Source: Theocolax elegans (taxonomy: Eukaryota; Arthropoda; Insecta; Hymenoptera; Cerocephalidae). From it: a stretch of 64,000 nucleotides of DNA. The notes under the pieces are model-generated. The model was given only the letters and a program-made list of their open reading frames with translations. It had not been told where the DNA came from and searched no databases. Position 1 is the first letter of the stretch. Each line of letters opens with the position of its first letter. The position numbers and the translations under genes are program-made. The stretch lies in the NCBI GenBank assembly GCA_026168455.1, contig CM047430.1:74267006-74331005 (forward strand), read 5' to 3'. Positions 55,346-64,000 of the stretch are shown piece after piece.

Positions 55346-58299
55346 GCTAGTGTGGTAACGTTTCCGAAAATCAATAATGTCAGTTGCAATTGTTATGATA
55401 ACAGCAAGTCAGTCAAAGTCCAGACTTTTGCTTCTTGCCGTCATCCGAAATATCAACACATAGACGGGTATCTTATAGTTGTCTCCAATCTATGGTATTT
55501 TAATAACCTGATTGCTGTCAAAAAAATCTTACGTACTTAGGACCCTAACTTCCACTGCTAGACAAATGGGAAAATATTTCTAGCCTTATTCAGCTTGTTT
55601 CAGCTTGTTTCAGCTCATTTCAAGCCGCAGACAGCTTGGAGACACTGTTTTTATTGCAGTGGAGCTAACTTTCAGCTTAAGGTAGCTAAAATGAGCTTAA
55701 GTTTGATTGTTTCAGCTCACTTCAAGCCGCAGATAGCTTGGAGACACTGTTCTTATTGCTGTGGAGCTAACTTCCAGCTTAAGGTAGCTAAAATGAGCTT
55801 AAGTTTCCTTGTTTCAGCTCATTTCAAGCCGCAGACAGCTTGGAGACACTGTTCTTATTACAGTGGAGCTAACTTTCAGCTTAAGGCAGCTAAAATGAGC
55901 TTAAGTTTCCTTGTTTCAGCTCATTTCAAGCCGCAGACAGCTTGGAGACACTGATCTTATTGCAGTGCAGCTAGCTTTCAGCTTAAAGTAGCTAAAATGA
56001 GCTTAAGTTTCGTAGTTTCAGCTCATTTCAAGCCGCAGACAGCTTGGAGACACTGTTCTTACTGCAGTGGAGCTAACTTTTAGCTAAAATAAGCTTAAGT
56101 TTCCTAGTTTCAGCTCATTTCAAGCCGCAGACAGCTTGGAGACACTGTTCTTATTGCAGTGGAGCTAACTTTCAGCTTAAGGTAGCTAAAATGAGCTTAA
56201 GTTACCTGCTAGTGTGGTAACGTTTCCGAAAATCAATAATGTCAGTTGCAATTGTTATGATAACAGCAAGTCAGTCAAAGTCCAGACTTTTGCTTCTTGC
56301 CGTCATCCGAAATATCAACACATAGACGGGTATCTTATAGTTGTCTCCAATCTATGGTATTTTAATAACCTGATTGCTGTCAAAAAAATCTTACGTACTT
56401 AGGACCCTAACTTCCACTGCTAGACAAATGGGAAAATATTTCTAGCCTTATTCAGCTTGTTTCAGCTTGTTTCAGCTCATTTCAAGCCGCAGACAGCTTG
56501 GAGACACTGTTTTTATTGCAGTGGAGCTAACTTTCAGCTTAAGGTAGCTAAAATGAGCTTAAGTTTGATTGTTTCAGCTCACTTCAAGCCGCAGATAGCT
56601 TGGAGACACTGTTCTTATTGCTGTGGAGCTAACTTCCAGCTTAAGGTAGCTAAAATGAGCTTAAGTTTCCTTGTTTCAGCTCATTTCAAGCCACAGACAG
56701 CTTGGAGACACTGTTCTTATTACAGTGGAGCTAACTTTCAGCTTAAGGCAGCTAAAATGAGCTTAAGTTTCCTTGTTTCAGCTCATTTCAAGCCGCAGAC
56801 AGCTTGGAGACACTGATCTTATTGCAGTGCAGCTAGCTTTCAGCTTAAAGTAGCTAAAATGAGCTTAAGTTTCGTAGTTTCAGCTCATTTCAAGCCGCAG
56901 ACAGCTTGGAGACACTGTTCTTACTGCAGTGGAGCTAACTTTTAGCTAAAATAAGCTTAAGTTTCCTTGTTTCAGCTCATTTCAAGCCGCAGACAGCTTG
57001 GAGACACTGTTCTTATTGCAGTGGAGCTAACTTTCAGCTTAAGGTAGCTAAAATGAGCTTAAGTTACCTGCTAGTGTGGTAACGTTTCCGAAAATCAATA
57101 ATGTCAGTTGCAATTGTTATGATAACAGCAAGTCAGTCAAAGTCCAGACTTTTGCTTCTTGCCGTCATCCGAAATATCAACACATAGACGGGTATCTTAT
57201 AGTTGTCTCCAATCTATGGTATTTTAATAACCTGATTGCTGTCAAAAAAATCTTACGTACTTAGGACCCTAACTTCCACTGCTAGACAAATGGGAAAATA
57301 TTTCTAGCCTTATTCAGCTTGTTTCAGCTTGTTTCAGCTCATTTCAAGCCGCAGTCAGCTTGGAGACACTGTTTTTATTGCAGTGGAGCTAACTTTCAGC
57401 TTAAGGTAGCTAAAATGAGCTTAAGTTTGATTGTTTCAGCTCACTTCAAGCCGCAGATAGCTTGGAGACACTGTTCTTATTGCTGTGGAGCTAACTTCCA
57501 GCTTAAGGTAGCTAAAATTAGCTTAAGTTTCCTTGTTTCAGCTCATTTCAAGCCGCAGACAGCTTGGAGACACTGTTCTTATTACAGTGGAGCTAACTTT
57601 CAGCTTAAGGCAGCTAAAATGAGCTTAAGTTTCCTTGTTTCAGCTCATTTCAAGCCGCAGACAGCTTGGAGACACTGATCTTATTGCAGTGCAGCTAGCT
57701 TTCAGCTTAAAGTAGCTAAAATGAGCTTAAGTTTCGTAGTTTCAGCTCATTTCAAGCCGCAGACAGCTTGGAGACACTGTTCTTACTGCAGTGGAGCTAA
57801 CTTTTAGCTAAAATAAGCTTAAGTTTCCTAGTTTCAGCTCATTTCAAGCCGCAGACAGCTTGGAGACACTGTTCTTATTGCAGTGGAGCTAACTTTCAGC
57901 TTAAGGTAGCTAAAATGAGCTTAAGTTACCTGCTAGTGTGGTAACGTTTCCGAAAATCAATAATGTCAGTTGCAATTGTTATGATAACAGCAAGTCAGTC
58001 AAAGTCCAGACTTTTGCTTCTTGCCGTCATCCGAAATATCAACACATAGACGGGTATCTTATAGTTGTCTCCAATCTATGGTATTTTAATAACCTGATTG
58101 CTGTCAAAAAAATCTTACGTACTTAGGACCCTAACTTCCACTGCTAGACAAATGGGAAAATATTTCTAGCCTTATTCAGCTTGTTTCAGCTTGTTTCAGC
58201 TCATTTCAAGCCGCAGACAGCTTGGAGACACTGTTTTTATTGCAGTGGAGCTAACTTTCAGCTTAAGGTAGCTAAAATGAGCTTAAGTTTGATTGTTTC

Positions 58300-59005
58300 A
58301 GCTCACTCAAGCCGCAGATAGCTTGGAGACACTGTTCTTATTGCTGTGGAGCTAACTTCCAGCTTAAGGTAGCTAAAATGAGCTTAAGTTTCCTTGTTTC
58401 AGCTCATTTCAAGCCGCAGACAGCTTGGAGACCACTGTTCTTATTACAGTGGAGCTAACTTTCAGCTTAAGGCAGCTAAAATGAGCTTAAGTTTCCTTGT
58501 TTCAGCTCATTCAAGCCGCAGACAGCTTGGAGACACTGATCTTATTGCTAGTGGCAGCTAACTTCAGCTTAAGGTAGCTAAAATGAGCTTAAGTTTCGTG
58601 TTTCAGCTCATTTCAAAGCCAAGACAGCTTGGAGACACTGTTCTTTTACAGTGGCATAGGCTACTTGGTAGCTAAGTACCTTAGTTCAGCTTGTTTCTAG
58701 TTTCCTTGTTTCAGCTCACTTCAAGCCCGCAGATAGCTTGGAGACACTGTTCTTATTGTCGTGGAGCTAACTTCCAGCTTAAGGTAGCTAAAATGAGCTT
58801 AAGTTTCCTGTTTCAGCTCATTTCAAGCCACAGACAGCTTGGAGACACGTTCTTATTACAGTGGAGCTAACTTTCAGCTTAAGGCAGCTAAAATGAGCTT
58901 AGTTTCCTTGTTTCAGCTATTTCAAGCCGCAGACAGCTTGGAGGACACTGATCTTATTGCAGTGCAGCTAGCTTTCAGCTTAAAGTAGCTAAAATGGCTT
59001 AAGTT
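58300..59005. other. Second indel-rich patch of the satellite
   Basis: It has the same character as 54755-55345: GCTCACTCAAGCC, GAGACCACTG, GCTAGTGGCAGC, TTTCGTGTTTC, and a scrambled stretch at 58640-58700. The spacer-to-spacer distance here is 1272 bp instead of 862, 964 or 974. Confidence 0.7.
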
Positions 59006-62000
59006 TCGTAGTTTCAGCTCATTTCAAGCCGCAGACAGCTTGGAGACACTGTTCTTACTGCAGTGGAGCTAACTTTTAGCTAAAATAAGCTTAAGTTTCC
59101 TTGTTTCAGCTCATTTCAAGCCGCAGACAGCTTGGAGACACTGTTCTTATTGCAGTGGAGCTAACTTTCAGCTTAAGGTAGCTAAAATGAGCTTAAGTTA
59201 CCTGCTAGTGTGGTAACGTTTCCGAAAATCAATAATGTCAGTTGCAATTGTTATGATAACAGCAAGTCAGTCAAAGTCCAGACTTTTGCTTCTTGCCGTC
59301 ATCCGAAATATCAACACATAGACGGGTATCTTATAGTTGTCTCCAATCTATGGTATTTTAATAACCTGATTGCTGTCAAAAAAATCTTACGTACTTAGGA
59401 CCCTAACTTCCACTGCTAGACAAATGGGAAAATATTTCTAGCCTTATTCAGCTTGTTTCAGCTTGTTTCAGCTCATTTCAAGCCGCAGTCAGCTTGGAGA
59501 CACTGTTTTTATTGCAGTGGAGCTAACTTTCAGCTTAAGGTAGCTAAAATGAGCTTAAGTTTGATTGTTTCAGCTCACTTCAAGCCGCAGATAGCTTGGA
59601 GACACTGTTCTTATTGCTGTGGAGCTAACTTCCAGCTTAAGGTAGCTAAAATTAGCTTAAGTTTCCTTGTTTCAGCTCATTTCAAGCCGCAGACAGCTTG
59701 GAGACACTGTTCTTATTACAGTGGAGCTAACTTTCAGCTTAAGGCAGCTAAAATGAGCTTAAGTTTCCTTGTTTCAGCTCATTTCAAGCCGCAGACAGCT
59801 TGGAGACACTGATCTTATTGCAGTGCAGCTAGCTTTCAGCTTAAAGTAGCTAAATGAGCTTAAGTTTCGTAGTTTCAGCTCATTTCAAGCCGCAGACAGC
59901 TTGGAGACACTGTTCTTACTGCAGTGGAGCTAACTTTTAGCTAAAATAAGCTTAAGTTTCCTAGTTTCAGCTCATTTCAAGCCGCAGACAGCTTGGAGAC
60001 ACTGTTCTTATTGCAGTGGAGCTAACTTTCAGCTTAAGGTAGCTAAAATGAGCTTAAGTTACCTGCTAGTGTGGTAACGTTTCCGAAAATCAATAATGTC
60101 AGTTGCAATTGTTATGATAACAGCAAGTCAGTCAAAGTCCAGACTTTTGCTTCTTGCCGTCATCCGAAATATCAACACATAGACGGGTATCTTATAGTTG
60201 TCTCCAATCTATGGTATTTTAATAACCTGATTGCTGTCAAAAAAATCTTACGTACTTAGGACCCTAACTTCCACTGCTAGACAAATGGGAAAATATTTCT
60301 AGCCTTATTCAGCTTGTTTCAGCTTGTTTCAGCTCATTTCAAGCCGCAGACAGCTTGGAGACACTGTTTTTATTGCAGTGGAGCTAACTTTCAGCTTAAG
60401 GTAGCTAAAATGAGCTTAAGTTTGATTGTTTCAGCTCACTTCAAGCCGCAGATAGCTTGGAGACACTGTTCTTATTGCTGTGGAGCTAACTTCCAGCTTA
60501 AGGTAGCTAAAATGAGCTTAAGTTTCCTTGTTTCAGCTCATTTCAAGCCACAGACAGCTTGGAGACACTGTTCTTATTACAGTGGAGCTAACTTTCAGCT
60601 TAAGGCAGCTAAAATGAGCTTAAGTTTCCTTGTTTCAGCTCATTTCAAGCCGCAGACAGCTTGGAGACACTGATCTTATTGCAGTGCAGCTAGCTTTCAG
60701 CTTAAAGTAGCTAAAATGAGCTTAAGTTTCGTAGTTTCAGCTCATTTCAAGCCGCAGACAGCTTGGAGACACTGTTCTTACTGCAGTGCAGCTAGCTTTC
60801 AGCTTAAAGTAGCTAAAATGAGCTTAAGTTTCGTAGTTTCAGCTCATTTCAAGCCGCAGACAGCTTGGAGACACTGTTCTTACTGCAGTGGAGCTAACTT
60901 TTAGCTAAAATAAGCTTAAGTTTCCTTGTTTCAGCTCATTTCAAGCCGCAGACAGCTTGGAGACACTGTTCTTATTGCAGTGGAGCTAACTTTCAGCTTA
61001 AGGTAGCTAAAATGAGCTTAAGTTACCTGCTAGTGTGGTAACGTTTCCGAAAATCAATAATGTCAGTTGCAATTGTTATGATAACAGCAAGTCAGTCAAA
61101 GTCCAGACTTTTGCTTCTTGCCGTCATCCGAAATATCAACACATAGACGGGTATCTTATAGTTGTCTCCAATCTATGGTATTTTAATAACCTGATTGCTG
61201 TCAAAAAAATCTTACGTACTTAGGACCCTAACTTCCACTGCTAGACAAATGGGAAAATATTTCTAGCCTTATTCAGCTTGTTTCAGCTTGTTTCAGCTCA
61301 TTTCAAGCCGCAGTCAGCTTGGAGACACTGTTTTTATTGCAGTGGAGCTAACTTTCAGCTTAAGGTAGCTAAAATGAGCTTAAGTTTGATTGTTTCAGCT
61401 CACTTCAAGCCGCAGATAGCTTGGAGACACTGTTCTTATTGCTGTGGAGCTAACTTCCAGCTTAAGGTAGCTAAAATGAGCTTAAGTTTCCTTGTTTCAG
61501 CTCATTTCAAGCCGCAGACAGCTTGGAGACACTGTTCTTATTACAGTGGAGCTAACTTTCAGCTTAAGGCAGCTAAAATGAGCTTAAGTTTCCTTGTTTC
61601 AGCTCATTTCAAGCCGCAGACAGCTTGGAGACACTGATCTTATTGCAGTGCAGCTAGCTTTCAGCTTAAAGTAGCTAAAATGAGCTTAAGTTTCGTAGTT
61701 TCAGCTCATTTCAAGCCGCAGACAGCTTGGAGACACTGTTCTTACTGCAGTGGAGCTAACTTTTAGCTAAAATAAGCTTAAGTTTCCTTGTTTCAGCTCA
61801 TTTCAAGCCGCAGACAGCTTGGAGACACTGTTCTTATTGCAGTGGAGCTAACTTTCAGCTTAAGGTAGCTAAAATGAGCTTAAGTTACCTGCTAGTGTGG
61901 TAACGTTTCCGAAAATCAATAATGTCAGTTGCAATTGTTATGATAACAGCAAGTCAGTCAAAGTCCAGACTTTTGCTTCTTGCCGTCATCCGAAATATCA

Positions 62001-64000
62001 ACACATAGACGGGTATCTTATAGTTGTCTCCAATCTATGGTATTTTAATAACCTGATTGCTGTCAAAAAAATCTTACGTACTTAGGACCCTAACTTCCAC
62101 TGCTAGACAAATGGGAAAATATTTCTAGCCTTATTCAGCTTGTTTCAGCTTGTTTCAGCTCATTTCAAGCCGCAGACAGCTTGGAGACACTGTTTTTATT
62201 GCAGTGGAGCTAACTTTCAGCTTAAGGTAGCTAAAATGAGCTTAAGTTTGATTGTTTCAGCTCACTTCAAGCCGCAGATAGCTTGGAGACACTGTTCTTA
62301 TTGCTGTGGAGCTAACTTCCAGCTTAAGGTAGCTAAAATGAGCTTAAGTTTCCTTGTTTCAGCTCATTTCAAGCCGCAGACAGCTTGGAGACACTGTTCT
62401 TATTACAGTGGAGCTAACTTTCAGCTTAAGGCAGCTAAAATGAGCTTAAGTTTCCTTGTTTCAGCTCATTTCAAGCCGCAGACAGCTTGGAGACACTGAT
62501 CTTATTGCAGTGCAGCTAGCTTTCAGCTTAAAGTAGCTAAAATGAGCTTAAGTTTCGTAGTTTCAGCTCATTTCAAGCCGCAGACAGCTTGGAGACACTG
62601 TTCTTACTGCAGTGGAGCTAACTTTTAGCTAAAATAAGCTTAAGTTTCCTTGTTTCAGCTCATTTCAAGCCGCAGACAGCTTGGAGACACTGTTCTTATT
62701 GCAGTGGAGCTAACTTTCAGCTTAAGGTAGCTAAAATGAGCTTAAGTTTGATTGTTTCAGCTCACTTCAAGCCGCAGATAGCTTGGAGACACTGTTCTTA
62801 TTGCTGTGGAGCTAACTTCCAGCTTAAGGTAACTAAAATGAGCTTAAGTTTCCTTGTTTCAGCTCATTTCAAGCCGCAGACAGCTTGGAGACACTGTTCT
62901 TATTACAGTGGAGCTAACTTTCAGCTTAAGGCAGCTAAAATGAGCTTAAGTTTCCTTGTTTCAGCTCATTTCAAGCCGCAGACAGCTTGGAGACACTGAT
63001 CTTATTGCAGTGCAGCTAGCTTTCAGCTTAAAGTAGCTAAAATGAGCTTAAGTTTCGTAGTTTCAGCTCATTTCAAGCCGCAGACAGCTTGGAGACACTG
63101 TTCTTATTGCAGTGGAGCTAACTTTCAGCTTAAGGTAGCTAAAATGAGCTTAAGTTACCTGCTAGTGTGGTAACGTTTCCGAAAATCAATATGTCAGTTG
63201 CAATTGTTATGATAACAGCAGGTCAGTCAAAGTCCAGACTTTTGCTTCTTGCCGTCATCCGAAATATCAACACATAGACGGGTATCTATAGTTGTCTCCA
63301 ATCTATGGTATTTTGATAACCTGATTGCTGTCAAAAAAATCTTACGTACTTAGGACCCTAACTTCCACTGCTAGACAAATGGGAAAATATTTCTAGCCTT
63401 ATTCAGCTTGTTTCAGCTTGTTTCAGCTCATTTCAAGCCGCAGACAGCTTGGAGACACTGTTTTTATTGCAGTGGAGCTAACTTTCAGCTTAAGGTAGCT
63501 AAAATGAGCTTAAGTTTCCTTGTTTCAGCTCATTTCAAACCGCAGACAGCTTGGAGACGCTGTTCTTATTGCAGTGGAGCTAACTTTCAGCTTAAGACAG
63601 CTAAAATGAGCTTAAGTTTCCTTGTTTCAGCTCATTTCAAGCCGCAGACAGCTTGGAGACACTGATCTTATTGCAGTGCAGCTAGCTTTCAGCTTAAAGT
63701 AGCTAAAATGAGCTTAAGTTTCCTAGTTTCAGCTCATTTCAAGCCGCAGACAGCTTGGAGACACTGTTCTTACTGCAGTGGAGCTAACTTTTAACTAAAA
63801 TGAGCTTAAGGTTCCTTGTTTCAGCTCATTTCAAGCCGCAGACAGCTTGGAGACACTGTTCTTATTGCAGTGGAGCTAACTTTTAACTAAAATGAGTTTA
63901 AGTTTCCTTGTTTCAGCTCATTTCAAGCCGCAGACAGCTTGGAGACACTGTTCTTATTGCAGTGGAGCTAACTTTCAGCTTAAGGTAGCTAAAATGAGCT

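Larger units (their letters stand above)
41001..63425 (+). repeat. Conserved spacer unit of the satellite (24 copies)
   Basis: The spacer runs from TACCTGCTAGTGTGGTAACG to ATTTCTAGCCTTATTCAGC, about 260 bp, and has no internal similarity to the 102-bp monomer except at its edges. GTGTGGTAACG starts near 41001, 41649, 42511, 43362, 44221, 45479, 46239, 47008, 47972, 48944, 49908, 50882, 51846, 52820, 53682, 55350, 56212, 57074, 57936, 59208, 60069, 61033, 61895 and 63166. Two subtypes exist: the common one has GGGTATCTTATAG. The other (42511, 44221, 63166 and partly 41649, 43362, 46239) has GGGTATCTATAG, usually with AATATGTCAG and CAGCAGGTCAG. The 62-codon frame in it is not a supported gene. 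Confidence 0.95.
40637..64000 (+). repeat. Higher-order satellite array, 102-bp monomers with ~260-bp spacers
   Basis: The basic monomer is 102 bp (GTGGAGCTAACTTTCAGCTT... to ...GTTCTTATTGCA), with a 92-bp variant lacking ten bases (AACTTTTAGCTAAAATAAGC). Five 102-bp and one 92-bp monomer plus a conserved ~260-bp spacer form a higher-order unit of 862 bp. 964-bp units carry one extra monomer. 974-bp units also replace the 92-bp monomer with a full one. Each monomer can fold through AAATGAGCT/AGCTCATTT. All copies are in the same orientation and the array runs off the window end. Because 102 is a multiple of three, monomers read open as a 34-residue periodic peptide; this is not taken as a gene. 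Confidence 0.97.

Noticed and set aside
41003..63356. Identical 62-codon frames in each satellite spacer as genes
   Set aside because: The frame begins with GTG, not ATG, the copies are nearly identical because of recent amplification, and single-base changes in other spacer copies destroy the frame.
41893..63665. Many plus-strand ORFs of 85-187 residues in the satellite as a repeat-protein gene family
   Set aside because: They follow solely from a 102-bp period divisible by three. They start and stop at repeat variants, lack any domain, and are broken wherever the 92-bp monomer or spacer occurs.

Overview
The window looks like repeat-dense, probably heterochromatic DNA of an arthropod, most likely an insect and perhaps a hymenopteran. 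The evidence is the strong AT bias, two Ty3/mdg4-type (gypsy-like) LTR retrotransposons, a decayed insect-type non-LTR ORF1, a tRNA-derived SINE, palindromic MITE/foldback elements and a long satellite array. The insect assignment is well supported; the order is a guess. No intact host gene can be supported. The only candidate is one short coiled-coil exon-like stretch (18792-18975).

Layout. 1-13226 is a mosaic of AT-rich repeats: three direct copies and one inverted copy of one family, a 0.96 kb palindromic element (667-1626), a 4.4 kb giant palindrome (4879-9250), two SINE copies and a LINE ORF1 pseudogene (11956-13226). 13227-18179 is a fragment of retrotransposon family B, interrupted by a 1.4 kb LTR-like element (15509-16906). 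18180-18730 is a partial tandem dimer of a 388-nt unit carrying a textbook-quality hammerhead ribozyme core, which makes it a retrozyme-like or viroid-like element.

18982-40080 is a nested pair. Element A (plus strand) has its LTR at 18982-20087, a tRNA-Lys-like primer site at 20090, and a gag that starts at 38958 and is cut off near 40080. Its leader is split by element B (21087-38583, minus strand, 17.5 kb), which has both LTRs, a TAAT target duplication, a tRNA-Gly primer site, polypurine tract, gag, protease, RT-RNase H and integrase. B carries a 5.4 kb non-coding 3' region with 73-bp minisatellites. Its protease has lost the catalytic Asp, and pol is split by two single-base frame changes. 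Its left LTR contains a 1.4 kb foldback element with a 4-bp target duplication, which in turn contains a 73-bp TTAA-flanked mini-palindrome.

40085-40636 is a degenerate ~115-bp repeat. 40637-64000 (and beyond) is a satellite with a higher-order structure: 102-bp monomers in groups of about six, separated by a conserved ~260-bp spacer, for a basic period of 862 bp with 964 and 974 bp variants. Two stretches of this array and one stretch of B are so rich in indels that unpolished or misjoined assembly is likely.

How the parts work together: B is the only nearly complete autonomous element, and its LTRs differ by only a handful of substitutions by eye, so its insertion into A is recent. The most interesting object is the hammerhead element at 18180-18730.
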